A stretch of 64,000 bases of DNA from an uncultured Lachnospiraceae bacterium (lineage in GTDB: Bacteria > Bacillota > Clostridia > Lachnospirales > Lachnospiraceae), in contig CAMWCA010000003.1 of NCBI GenBank assembly GCA_947172705.1, positions 1-64,000 of the forward strand. Direction: 5' to 3'. The notes beneath the pieces were generated by a model. It saw only the letters and a program-made list of their open reading frames with translations. It was not told where the DNA came from and did no database searches. Position 1 is the stretch's first letter. Each line of letters opens with the position of its first letter. Positions 38,732 through 48,786 of this stretch are shown here, one piece after another. The position numbers were made by a program, and so were the translations under genes.

Positions 38732-39748
38732 ATGATTACATTACAACAAATTGCCGCCGAAGCCGGCGTGAGCAAAATGACAGTCTCAAATGTTATCAAT
38801 GGAAAATTTGATAAAGTTTCAAGTCAGAAAATTGAACTGATACAGAATATTATAGAAAAAAATCATTACGCCCCAAATCTGAATGCACGCTCTCTGGTAA
38901 AACATCAATCCAAAATCATAGCGATTCTTGTGAACGCATTTGTGCTGGATTACAATGTGTTTATCGATCCATACATCAGCAGATTATTCGGCGAGATTGA
39001 AACCATAGTGCGCGCCGCAGGTTACTATACCATCGTCCAGACAGTTGACAACATCAACGACGTCATAACTTTACTGCGCAACTGGAATGCGGACGGCGCT
39101 GTCTTTCTCACTCCCCAGTCGGAAGAAGACCTGGAGCTTTTGCTCCGACAGCATATTTGTCCCATGGTTTTTCTTGACAATTATTTTAAAGCGGACAGCG
39201 ATTTTCTGTCCGTAAAGATTGATGATTATAAAGGCGGTTATATCGCCACCAAACATTTACTGCAAAACGGTCATCGCAAGATCGCTTTTGCCAGCTATCT
39301 CCGTGAAAAAAGCGACGTCATTTCCGCCAGACTCCAAGGGTATCTGGATGCTTTAAGCGAATTTGGAATTCCCGCGGAAGACTCCTGCCTGATCGACACC
39401 TTTACCCGGTACGAAGACGGTCTTGTGATCGGGCGCGATCTTTCCAATCGCAAATATGATGTCACAGCCGTTTTCGCCACTTCCGATCATCTGGCACTCG
39501 GTATTATGAAAGGCTGCTCTCTCAACGGATTTATTGTTCCAAACGATCTGTCGGTCATCGGGTTTGACGATTTGGATCTGTGCACCATTGCAACGCCGGA
39601 GCTTACTACCATTGCCCAGGATCTCCACGAAAAAGCGCAGTCTGCCGTACAATTATTGATCAGCGCCATAACCGATACACAGCAGACCTCTTCTCCTGTT
39701 GTCTGCGATGTGGAACTCAAGATCCGCCAGACTGTTCAGAGCCGATAA
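38732..39748 (+). CDS. LacI-family transcriptional regulator
   Basis: MITLQQIAAEAGVSKMTVSNVINGKFDKVS HTH; periplasmic-binding-like C-domain. Confidence 0.95.
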   Translation: MITLQQIAAEAGVSKMTVSNVINGKFDKVSSQKIELIQNIIEKNHYAPNLNARSLVKHQSKIIAILVNAFVLDYNVFIDPYISRLFGEIETIVRAAGYYTIVQTVDNINDVITLLRNWNADGAVFLTPQSEEDLELLLRQHICPMVFLDNYFKADSDFLSVKIDDYKGGYIATKHLLQNGHRKIAFASYLREKSDVISARLQGYLDALSEFGIPAEDSCLIDTFTRYEDGLVIGRDLSNRKYDVTAVFATSDHLALGIMKGCSLNGFIVPNDLSVIGFDDLDLCTIATPELTTIAQDLHEKAQSAVQLLISAITDTQQTSSPVVCDVELKIRQTVQSR

Positions 39749-40466
39749 AGCCCCTTAAATATACTTCCATGGATCGGTTCATCTCATTGGAAAAATCGGA
39801 TTCGTATTTTCTTTTCCAGAATGCTTCCATCCATTCCTCATAGCTTTGAGCGCCTGTTTTTCCCTGAAACATGGCGCGTATCTCCTCGCTGCCTTTGCTT
39901 TCATAGCCGTTTTCGCAGACCATATGGGAAAGGGCAAACCGCTCCGGCTTCTTTCGTTCCTGCTGCTGCCGGGTGGGAAAACCGAACACCAGCATACAGG
40001 CGGGATAAACATACTCGGGAAGGTTCAGAAGCTTTTTCATTTCTTCTGCATTTTCCATCACATCGCCGATATAACAGGAACCGATTCCCAAGCTTTCCGC
40101 CGCCGTGACGGCATTTTGGGCGGCAATTACCGCATCTTCCACCGCCAAAAGCAGATCCCCCGCGCCGGGTTTTCTGGGCGTAAGCCCGGCTTCCTCATAA
40201 AAGGTAAGCCATTTCTGACAGTCTGCGCAGAATACCAGCGCCATTTTTGCCTTTGCAATAAAGGGCTGATGATCGCAAAGCTCCGCCAGCTTTTCCTTTT
40301 TCTCCTGATCAGCAACGTCAATGATGGTATAAAGGAGCTGACAGCCTGCAGAGGGAGCCTGCAATGCGGCGTTTAAAATAGCCTCTCTTTCCTCCGCCGA
40401 TATTTCTTTTTCCGTAAATACGCGTACCGATTTTCTTTGATGTAACGCTTTTATGATTTCATTCAT
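39717..40466 (-). CDS. Nitroreductase family protein
   Basis: ALHQRKSVRVFTEKEIS, ALQAPSAGCQLLY, ESLGIGSCYIGDV. Confidence 0.9.
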   Translation of the reverse strand: MNEIIKALHQRKSVRVFTEKEISAEEREAILNAALQAPSAGCQLLYTIIDVADQEKKEKLAELCDHQPFIAKAKMALVFCADCQKWLTFYEEAGLTPRKPGAGDLLLAVEDAVIAAQNAVTAAESLGIGSCYIGDVMENAEEMKKLLNLPEYVYPACMLVFGFPTRQQQERKKPERFALSHMVCENGYESKGSEEIRAMFQGKTGAQSYEEWMEAFWKRKYESDFSNEMNRSMEVYLRGFIGSEQSGGS

Positions 40467-40505
40467 TTCTTTTTCTCCTGACCGCCGTCCATACCACCTG
40501 CTTTG

Positions 40506-41030
40506 TTATTCCCCTTGGGCATACGCCACAATAGGGTCTACATATTTTTTGTCTGAAATATCATAGGAGTGGGAGATCATTTCAATCATGACCTTTTCCT
40601 CCTCCGTTTTATTCTTCTTCGCCTTCAGGGTCTGTAAAAATACTTTCATCATCATTTTTGATCCCGCAGACATCCTTTCATAGCAAAAACCGCCCGGACA
40701 GTAGAACGCCCTTACTTTGCGCCACTCCTGGTCGTTGAAGTTATTTCTAAGCGCCTTGGGAATCTCGGGATTTTCCAGAGGGCTTCCGCCTACGCAGTAG
40801 ACGATCAGCTTTTTGCCCTCCCATTTGTCCATATTTGATTTAAACCATTTCAGCTTGCTGATTCCTCCGGCGCACGCCCATCCTCCAAAAATAATAGTAT
40901 CATAAGCGTCAAAGTCACGTTTTTTTGCCTCTTCGATCGCTATGCATTTGCCTCCCAAAGCCTCCGAAATCCATTCTGCATAGCGTTTTGTAAATCCTGT
41001 CTGTGAATGATAAATTACTACTGCTTTCAA
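40506..41030 (-). CDS. Flavodoxin-domain protein
   Basis: VVIYHSQTGFTKRYAEWI, YDTIIFGGWACAGGI. Confidence 0.85.
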   Translation of the reverse strand: MKAVVIYHSQTGFTKRYAEWISEALGGKCIAIEEAKKRDFDAYDTIIFGGWACAGGISKLKWFKSNMDKWEGKKLIVYCVGGSPLENPEIPKALRNNFNDQEWRKVRAFYCPGGFCYERMSAGSKMMMKVFLQTLKAKKNKTEEEKVMIEMISHSYDISDKKYVDPIVAYAQGE

Positions 41031-41494
41031 CCCAATCCTCCTTGTATTCTCTTTAAATTAGTTTCTATATGGGAAAGAACTCTATAGGTCTGTTCGATTT
41101 CCTCCTCTTCTACACCCTCATACAGCCGTTCCATAAAAAGAGCCTCTTTTTCACGGTATTTACCAGCTATTTGCAGCATCTTCTCTGTCAGGTAAATCCG
41201 CTGCTTTCTCCTGTCCTGCTCGTCTGTTGAAAACCGGACAAATCCTTTTCGTTCAAGACTGCTCAGAATTTCTTTCACATTTTGTCTGGAACAGCCCATA
41301 GTGCCTGCCAGGTCGTTTGCCGTTGGCGCCTCGTCCGGATACAGATTCATACAAGCAAGAAGGAAAAACTGCTTGCAAGTAATTTCCTTATAAAAACTGT
41401 CACCTGCTGCCTGAAGTCTGTTGTGAAATGCAAAAAATAATCCGAACAGCGCGTGTCTTTTTTCTATTTTCAAGATTGTTTCCTGCGCTGTCAT
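41027..41494 (-). CDS. MarR-family transcriptional regulator
   Basis: wHTH MGCSRQNVKEILSSLERKGFVRFSTDEQDRRKQRIYLT. Confidence 0.88.
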   Translation of the reverse strand: MTAQETILKIEKRHALFGLFFAFHNRLQAAGDSFYKEITCKQFFLLACMNLYPDEAPTANDLAGTMGCSRQNVKEILSSLERKGFVRFSTDEQDRRKQRIYLTEKMLQIAGKYREKEALFMERLYEGVEEEEIEQTYRVLSHIETNLKRIQGGLG

Positions 41495-41595
41495 TTTTGT
41501 CCCCTTTCATATATGCAATATATTGCTTATTTATATATATTACTCTTCTCGTTATCTCATGTCAATTCTATTTGCATAAAAATATCAATAAGAGC

Positions 41596-41646
41596 TTGAC
41601 AAAAGTCCGAATTCAGACTATGCTTTATAAGTCCGTAATCGGACTT
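41596..41646 (+). promoter_or_regulatory. Promoter with embedded MarR-type operators
   Basis: TTGACA (41596-41601), 17-nt spacer, TATGCT (41619-41624); inverted repeats AGTCcgaattcaGACT and AAGTCCGtaatCGGACTT. Confidence 0.75.
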
Positions 41647-41690
41647 TGTTTTATGTATTAATTTTAATATGACATGGAGGCATCCGTACT

Positions 41691-42170
41691 ATGATAAGAG
41701 AAAAAGCAGGCGACTGCCTGTGGGAATACAACAATATCCTGAAAGAAAATGATAATATTTACCGTGATCTGGCAAGAAATCTGGGACTGTCTGTGTGCCA
41801 GTTCTGGATTTTATACACCCTCAGAACAGAGTCTTCGCCCCCTTCCCAAAGGGATATATGCGCCAGTCTGTACCTGCCGAAGCAAACCATCAATTCCGCC
41901 TTGAAAAAAATGGAAGCGGAAGGATATCTTACTCTGGCTCCCGGAAAGGATCATCGCAGCAAGCGCATTATCCTCACTTCCAAAGGCATTCTGCGTTGCG
42001 AAGAGACAGTGGATCAGATCATTTCCATAGAACGCAGCGCTTTTGCAGATCTGTCAGAGGAAAATCAGGAACTCTTTTTATCACTCTTTCATCAGTACAC
42101 CGATCTGTTGAAAACACACATGGATAAAACCCTTAGAAGCAAAAAGAAGCGTTCAAAGATTACTCCATAG
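41691..42170 (+). CDS. MarR-family transcriptional regulator
   Basis: wHTH LYLPKQTINSALKKMEAEGYLTLAPGKDHRSKRIILT. Confidence 0.9.
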   Translation: MIREKAGDCLWEYNNILKENDNIYRDLARNLGLSVCQFWILYTLRTESSPPSQRDICASLYLPKQTINSALKKMEAEGYLTLAPGKDHRSKRIILTSKGILRCEETVDQIISIERSAFADLSEENQELFLSLFHQYTDLLKTHMDKTLRSKKKRSKITP

Positions 42171-42194
42171 CGTAAGACGCTTCGGAATGGAGAT

Positions 42195-43526
42195 ATGATG
42201 AAAATACAATTATCTGAACATTTCACTTATAAAAAACTATTTCGTTTTTGCCTGCCCACAATTGCCATGATGCTGTTTACCTCCCTGTACGGAATCGTAG
42301 ACGGTTATTTTGTGTCCAATTATGTGGGAAAAACAGCCTTTGCCGCCGTGAATCTGATCATGCCTTTTCTTATGATCCTTGGCTGCTTTGGATTTATGAT
42401 CGGCACCGGTGGCAGCGCTCTTGTGGGAAAAACCCTGGGAGAAGGGAAAACGGAAAGTGCAAACCGCTATTTCACCATGCTGGTTTACCTCACTCTTATT
42501 CTGGGAGTGCTTTTGACCCTGACCGGTATGGTTTTTATGCGTCCCATTGCTTACAAGCTGGGCGCTACCGATGCCATGATAGAAGATTGCGTCTTGTACG
42601 GTCAAATCATGAATGCTTTTAATACGGCGTTCATGCTGCAATATTTATTCCAAAGCTTTTTCGTTACAGCCGAAAAACCCCAGCTTGGTTTTATGGCAAC
42701 AGTAGCCGCAGGGCTGACCAATATTATCCTGGACGCACTGTTTATTGCAGTATTTCACTGGGGCGTTGCCGGAGCGGCATTTGCCTCCGTGATCGGACAG
42801 TGTATCGGCGGCGTACTGCCCCTCCTTTATTTTGTGCGCCCCAATACCAGCCTGCTGAGGCTTACCAAGACCCGTCTGGAACCATCGGTCTTACTTAAGG
42901 CGTGTTTAAACGGTTCCTCTGAGCTGATGACCAATATCTCTTCTTCCGTTGTGGGAATGCTTTACAACCTTCAACTGATCAAATACGCGGGAGAAAACGG
43001 AATTGCCGCCTACGGCGTGGTGATGTACACCCAAATGATCTTTGCCGCCATTTTTCTGGGCTACACCATCGGAACGGGTCCTGTCATCAGCTACCATTAC
43101 GGCGCAGGACATTATAATGAATTAAAAAGTATGCTGAAAAAAAGCCTTATCCTCATGCTGGGAAGCGGTGTTTTCATGCTCATTCTTGCCTGGGCTTTGG
43201 CTGCTCCCCTTGCACGCTTTTTCGTAGGCTATGACGCCGGGCTGCTGGAAATGACCAGACAGGCTCTCTCCATTTATGCCGTTTCCTTTACCCTGCTGGG
43301 TATTAATATTTTTGCCTCCGCCTTTTTTACGGCACTCAACAACGGCGGTGTGTCCGCAGCGATTTCTTTCCTGCGCACGCTGATATTCCAGACCTTTGCT
43401 GTACTTACCCTGCCGCTTTTGCTGGGCTTGGACGGCATTTGGTGGGCGATCACCGCCGCCGAGGCGCTGGCGCTGATCGTATCAATAACGTTTCTGGTGG
43501 TTAAGCGGAAGCAATACCACTATTAG
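42195..43526 (+). CDS. MATE-family efflux transporter
   Basis: 12-TM protein; IVDGYFVSNYVGKTAFAAVNLIMP, GTGGSALVGKTLGEG. Confidence 0.92.
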   Translation: MMKIQLSEHFTYKKLFRFCLPTIAMMLFTSLYGIVDGYFVSNYVGKTAFAAVNLIMPFLMILGCFGFMIGTGGSALVGKTLGEGKTESANRYFTMLVYLTLILGVLLTLTGMVFMRPIAYKLGATDAMIEDCVLYGQIMNAFNTAFMLQYLFQSFFVTAEKPQLGFMATVAAGLTNIILDALFIAVFHWGVAGAAFASVIGQCIGGVLPLLYFVRPNTSLLRLTKTRLEPSVLLKACLNGSSELMTNISSSVVGMLYNLQLIKYAGENGIAAYGVVMYTQMIFAAIFLGYTIGTGPVISYHYGAGHYNELKSMLKKSLILMLGSGVFMLILAWALAAPLARFFVGYDAGLLEMTRQALSIYAVSFTLLGINIFASAFFTALNNGGVSAAISFLRTLIFQTFAVLTLPLLLGLDGIWWAITAAEALALIVSITFLVVKRKQYHY

Positions 43527-43538
43527 CACCATTGCCCT

Positions 43539-44445
43539 TTAATTTGCAGCGTTCCCGCTCAAGCCTTGCTCCAGTTCTTCTATTGTAGGTAATGTGCCTT
43601 TAAAGTCTTTAGGCATTAACGCGTTTAATTCATACTCAGATATTCCTATTGGTTCTGTTGATGTTTCAACCGCGTATTTCGCTAATATATTGTCTTTCGT
43701 TTTACATATAAGAAGACCTATTGTTTGAGTATCATCATTTCCTTTAAGAGTATGATTTACTGCTGACACATATGTTGCTGTCTGTGAAATAAAGCCCGCC
43801 TCAAACTCTACAGTCTTTACTTCCACAACCACATAGCAATGACGTTTTATATTGTAAAACAACATATCTACAAATTGTTCTGTGTTTCCTACCTGTAATC
43901 GATATTCTCTTCCTACAAATGCAAATCCTGTTCCAAGTTCCATCAAAAAATTCTGTACATTGTCCATCAGTGCATCTTTAAGCTCTTTCTCATTATATCC
44001 TTGGCGAATTGCTACAAAATCAAAATTATAAGGATCTTTCGTTATTTCCTGTGCTAAATCACCGGACTCTTTCGGCAATGTATATTTAAAATTAGTGATT
44101 GCCTGTCCTTGGCGCTCATATAAATCTGTATCCAAAAAATTAAGTAAAACGGCTCTTGACCAATTATTTTCAATGATCCTGTCAATATAAAAATTAAATT
44201 TTCCTGGATTATCATGACATTTGTCTATCAGCAGCTTAATATGTCCCCATGGAATCATAAAAACTTTATTGGATGCCATTTCAAATTGTTCCTCAACTTG
44301 AGGAATTATTTTATTTCCATTATTTTCCTGTAATCGTTCCCCAAGTTGGGGAACAATATTAATATCTTTAACTTGTTCTATATCTATTTCCAAGTTCCTG
44401 TATCCAACTTCTATATTCCTCATCAAGTCGCATTAATTCGCTCAT
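43539..44445 (-). pseudogene. DUF1016/YhcG-type PDDEXK nuclease, apparently N-terminally internally deleted and frameshifted
   Basis: Intact C-terminal domain (NNWSRAVLLNFLDTDLYERQG...AQEITKDPYNFDF...VVVEVKTVEFEAGF); out-of-frame N-terminal relic MSELMRLDEEYRSWIQELGNRYRTS* at 44445-44368. Confidence 0.7.
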
Positions 44446-44749
44446 AATTTCACCTTTCCATTTAAATTATTTATATTCATCAAATAAGCATCTCTACGTC
44501 CAAATATGAAGAACTTTATAGAGTTTCATATATGATTGTATCATCTCGTTGCAATATAAACCACAAAATCTTTATTTTTAATGAGATTTTAATGAGATTA
44601 CTTCCTCATTAGCTACACTCTGCGGTGTCCTCATTACAAATCATTTTCGCCCTCTCATTATTGATTTTTACGCCAAACAGTGTTACTATTTTAACGATGT
44701 GAGAATTCACAAATTCATAAAGAAAAACAATTTATACGAGGTGAAAAAC

Positions 44750-45676
44750 ATGAGTAAAACATTTGCCGATTTAATTGCCAAGGTAAACGAATGCGGCATG
44801 AAAAAGGTATCCGTTGCCGTAGCGCAGGATTCTGCCGTACTGGAGGCTGTAAAAGCCGCTAAAGAGCGAAACATTGCCGACGCCATTCTGGTTGGCGACG
44901 AGGGAAAGATCAGGGAGATCGCCGCTTCTCTGAACATGGATCTGTCCGATTTTGAGATCATCAACGTGGAGGACACCACCGAAGCGGCTCTCACCGCAGT
45001 AAAGCTTGTCCATGAGGGCAAGGCCGACATGTACATGAAAGGACTGATCGACACCAAGGGCTTTTTAAAGAGCGTCCTTGACAAGGAAGTAGGGCTCCGC
45101 ACCGGTAAGCCTTTATCCCATGTATGCGTGTTTGAGATCGAGGGCATCGACCACCTTCTTTTCTTAACGGACGTAGCGTTTATTCCTTACCCTACACTGG
45201 AAGACAAAGTAAATATCATTCACAATACCCTTGAGATCACCAGTGCCTGCGGTATTGAAAATCCCAAGGTGGCTCCTCTTGCTGCAGTGGAAGTAGTCAA
45301 TCCTAAAATGCCTGCAACTGTGGAAGCAGGAGAATTAACACAGATGAACAAGGAGGGAAAAATCCCCGGATGTATCGTTGACGGACCTTTATCCTTAGAC
45401 CTTGCCATTGATCCCGAAGCCGCCAAGCACAAAGGCGCTACAGACAGAGCCATCCAGGGAGATGCAGACATCCTTCTTTTCCCGGATATTCATGCTGGAA
45501 ATCTCGTATACAAATGTCTGGTACATACCGCCAAGGTAGTAAACGGCAATATCCTCACCGGAACCAAGGCGCCCGTTATCCTTACTTCTCGTTCCGACGA
45601 CTTTGAAACCAAGGTAAATTCCATTGCCTTAGGGGCTGTTGTTGCAGAGGCAATGAAACGATCAATCAGCAATTAA
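44750..45676 (+). CDS. ptb: Phosphate butyryltransferase
   Basis: PTA/PTB family sequence immediately upstream of buk. Confidence 0.85.
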   Translation: MSKTFADLIAKVNECGMKKVSVAVAQDSAVLEAVKAAKERNIADAILVGDEGKIREIAASLNMDLSDFEIINVEDTTEAALTAVKLVHEGKADMYMKGLIDTKGFLKSVLDKEVGLRTGKPLSHVCVFEIEGIDHLLFLTDVAFIPYPTLEDKVNIIHNTLEITSACGIENPKVAPLAAVEVVNPKMPATVEAGELTQMNKEGKIPGCIVDGPLSLDLAIDPEAAKHKGATDRAIQGDADILLFPDIHAGNLVYKCLVHTAKVVNGNILTGTKAPVILTSRSDDFETKVNSIALGAVVAEAMKRSISN

Positions 45677-45706
45677 TCTAATAATCTAAATTATGGAGGA
45701 AATCAA

Positions 45707-46774
45707 ATGGCTATCAAAAGTTTAATTATCAACCCCGGTTCCACCTCCACCAAAATTGGTGTGTTTGAAGATGAAACCCTTCTATTTGAAGAAACCCTTC
45801 GTCACTCTACAGAGGAGATCGCAAGCTACCCTTCTATTGTAGACCAGAAGGATTTCCGCAAGCAGATCATTTTAGACCTTCTTGCCAAAAAAGATTTTGA
45901 TATCAAATCCTTACAGGTGATCGTAGGACGCGGCGGTATGTTAAAGCCCATTCCCGGCGGTACCTATGCTGTAAGCGATGACCTTTTGGAGGATCTGAAA
46001 ATCGGAAAGCAGGGACAGCACGCTTCCAACTTAGGCGGTATTCTGGCAAGAGAGATCGGCGATTCCATCGGCGTTCCTTCCTATATCGTTGATCCCGTGG
46101 TTGTGGATGAGCTTATGCCTATTTCCCGCTACTCTGGGGTTCCCGAGCTTCCCCGTACCAGCGTATTCCATGCCTTAAATCAGAAAGCAGTTGCAAAACG
46201 TTTTGCCAAAGAGCAGGGAAAGGCTTATGATTCCTACAATCTGATCGTTGTACATATGGGCGGCGGCGTTTCCGTAGGCGCTCACGAAAAGGGACGCGTT
46301 GTGGATGTTTTCAATGCCTTAGACGGCGACGGCGCTTTTTCTCCTGAAAGAGCAGGCGCAGTTCCCACAGGCGCACTGATCAAAATGTGCTTTTCCGGCA
46401 AATATACGGAAAAAGAAGTTTACAAGAAAGTGGTTGGAAACGGCGGATTTAACGCCTATGTAGGCACAAACGATATGCGCGATGTGGAAAAGATGGTGCA
46501 GGAGGGCAACCAGGAAGCTGCCGAGATCCGCGAAGCTTTCATTATGCAGGTTGCAAAAGATATTGGCTCCATGGCATGCGTCCTGAAGGGAAAGGTAGAC
46601 CAGATCATCGTCACAGGCGGCATTGCCTATGACAAGGTAGTGGTAAAAGGCCTGGAAGAAAGAGCTGGTTTTATCGCTCCCATTACCGTGTATCCCGGGG
46701 AAGATGAGCTTCTTGCACTTGCTCAGGGAGCGCTTAGGGTTATGAATGGTGAAGAAAAAGCGATGGTTTACTGA
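45707..46774 (+). CDS. buk: Butyrate kinase
   Basis: [34 protein letters not shown]. Confidence 0.93.
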   Translation: MAIKSLIINPGSTSTKIGVFEDETLLFEETLRHSTEEIASYPSIVDQKDFRKQIILDLLAKKDFDIKSLQVIVGRGGMLKPIPGGTYAVSDDLLEDLKIGKQGQHASNLGGILAREIGDSIGVPSYIVDPVVVDELMPISRYSGVPELPRTSVFHALNQKAVAKRFAKEQGKAYDSYNLIVVHMGGGVSVGAHEKGRVVDVFNALDGDGAFSPERAGAVPTGALIKMCFSGKYTEKEVYKKVVGNGGFNAYVGTNDMRDVEKMVQEGNQEAAEIREAFIMQVAKDIGSMACVLKGKVDQIIVTGGIAYDKVVVKGLEERAGFIAPITVYPGEDELLALAQGALRVMNGEEKAMVY

Positions 46775-46797
46775 TAAGCGTCATTTTCAAAATACCG

Positions 46798-46833
46798 GAG
46801 GGTGTTGTAAAAAGATCTTTTTACAACACCCTC
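46798..46833. terminator. Perfect 36-bp palindromic bidirectional terminator
   Basis: GAGGGTGTTGTAAAAAGATCTTTTTACAACACCCTC between convergent buk and 46852..47304. Confidence 0.85.
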
Positions 46834-46851
46834 CTCTTATTTTCAAGCCCT

Positions 46852-47304
46852 TTATTCCTCGCCTTCTTCTATAGGCTCCTGTTCCATACCCCCATGCTTT
46901 CTCTCTTCCCGATTCTCCCTGTTGATTCTCAGATACCTCCGCACCACACACAAAAGCGCTACGCTGAACACAGACGCAAAATCCTGATAAGGGGTGGTGT
47001 CCCCCACGATCATATGTCTCGCCACAAGGAAAATCAAAACCTCTATCACATTCTCTGAACTGGGCTTACAGAGCATTACCAGAAATTCAATGCCGATCAC
47101 CAGCATAAAAATCTGATCCAGATACTGCTTAAAGGCTGACGTATCCGTCAACAGCTGCCCGAAAAGCTCTGTGTTTCTGAGCAGGCTGAACATGGAAAAC
47201 AAAATGCCGATCAACATCAGCCCTGCGGCAATCAATTCCAGCCCATCACACAGAACCATAATATACTTTTTTACCTTTTTCAGTCTGCTCAAGGGTTCTC
47301 TCAT
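46852..47304 (-). CDS. Integral membrane protein, possibly PsiE-like
   Basis: Four predicted TM segments, charged C-terminus; start trimmed. Confidence 0.55.
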   Translation of the reverse strand: MREPLSRLKKVKKYIMVLCDGLELIAAGLMLIGILFSMFSLLRNTELFGQLLTDTSAFKQYLDQIFMLVIGIEFLVMLCKPSSENVIEVLIFLVARHMIVGDTTPYQDFASVFSVALLCVVRRYLRINRENREERKHGGMEQEPIEEGEE

Positions 47305-47326
47305 TCTGTTTCCTCCCTTTTTCTGT

Positions 47327-48766
47327 TTATCTGTCATGAGCCGATCTTGCAAATAAAAGCAGCATGGGGAAAATCTCCAATCTCCCTGTCAACATGGCAA
47401 CGGAAAGGATCACCTGCGCCCAATCGGAATAAACACTGAAATTCACCATGGGACCCACCATATTCAGCCCCGGTCCTATGTTATTAAAGCAGGATAATAC
47501 CGCTGTAAAATTGGTGGTAAAATCCAGCCCATCCAGAGATACGATCAGGGTAAACACACACAGTAAGATCATGTAGGATGCCGCATAAATTCTGGTGGAG
47601 CTGAGTGTCTTCTTATCCACCGGTTTTCCGTTCAGCCGTACCGTCACTATTCCCTTGGGGTTGATGATCTGCACCACCTCCGCAATGGAGGATTTCAGCA
47701 GAATCAAAACTCTGGATACCTTCATGCCTCCTCCGGTAGAACCGGCACAGGCTCCCACAATCATCAAAAGTAACAGCAAGTGCTTGGAAAATTCCGGCCA
47801 AAGATCAAAATCCACCGTAGCAAAACCTGTTGTGGTAATGATGCTGGACACCTGAAAGAACGCCTGCCGCAGCCCATTGAAAAATCCCCCTGCAAAATGA
47901 ATGATATTGCAGGCAATGGCAAGCGTGGAAGCCGCCACGATCACCAGGTATGCTTTCACTTCTTCCATGGAAAAGGCTTCCTTAAACTTTCTAAGAAGAA
48001 TCAAATGATATACACTGAAATTCACGCCAAATAACAACATAAAGATGCTGAGGGTGATTTCAATGGCAAGGCTGTTATAACCCGCTATTCCTGCACTGGA
48101 GGTAGCAAACCCCCCGGTGCCTGCCGTACCAAATGCAATACAGAAACTGTCAAAGGTTCCCATCCCAAAAATATGCAGAATAACGACCAGGATCAGCGTC
48201 ATTGTTGCATAGATCCCATACAGAATCATGGATGTGGTACGCATTCTGGGTACCAGCTTGCCTGCCGTAGGCCCCGGCACCTCCGCCCTTACAAGATGCA
48301 TGGAATTATCGTTTTCCATAGGCATTACCATCATCACAAACACCAGAACCCCCATACCGCCGATCCAGTGGGTAAAGCTTCGCCAGAACAAAATACCGTG
48401 CCCCAAATTTTCCGGTTTTGCCAGAATGGACGCGCCTGTGGTGGTAAAACCTGAAACGATCTCAAACAGGGCGTTCCAATAACTGTCAAATTCACCGCTG
48501 ATATAAAGGGGCATTGCTCCAATCAGGGAAATAATGATCCAGGCGGCAGCAACGATAAAATACCCGTCTCTGCTACTCATCCTTTCCTCGGATTTCCTCA
48601 CAAGGGTCAATGCCACTCCTATAAGCCCTGCCGGAATCATGGTCAGTAAAAACCCCGCTGCATCCCCCTCTCCATAGGCAAGTGCAAGTAGCAGCGAGGG
48701 AATCATCAGTATCACTTCCGTGAGTATGATTTTTCCAATAAGCCTGATAATAATTCTCTTATTCAT
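47327..48766 (-). CDS. trkH: TrkH-family potassium uptake protein
   Basis: SGFTTTGASI, GTAGTGGFATSSAGI, SIITTTGFATVDFD, GACAGSTGGGMKVSR. Confidence 0.93.
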   Translation of the reverse strand: MNKRIIIRLIGKIILTEVILMIPSLLLALAYGEGDAAGFLLTMIPAGLIGVALTLVRKSEERMSSRDGYFIVAAAWIIISLIGAMPLYISGEFDSYWNALFEIVSGFTTTGASILAKPENLGHGILFWRSFTHWIGGMGVLVFVMMVMPMENDNSMHLVRAEVPGPTAGKLVPRMRTTSMILYGIYATMTLILVVILHIFGMGTFDSFCIAFGTAGTGGFATSSAGIAGYNSLAIEITLSIFMLLFGVNFSVYHLILLRKFKEAFSMEEVKAYLVIVAASTLAIACNIIHFAGGFFNGLRQAFFQVSSIITTTGFATVDFDLWPEFSKHLLLLLMIVGACAGSTGGGMKVSRVLILLKSSIAEVVQIINPKGIVTVRLNGKPVDKKTLSSTRIYAASYMILLCVFTLIVSLDGLDFTTNFTAVLSCFNNIGPGLNMVGPMVNFSVYSDWAQVILSVAMLTGRLEIFPMLLLFARSAHDR

Positions 48767-48786
48767 GGTATCCTTACGCCTTCCCG

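Noticed and set aside
43539-44426. Intact restriction-modification or defence system around the PDDEXK gene
   Set aside because: No methyltransferase, specificity or partner gene next to it; the gene looks truncated
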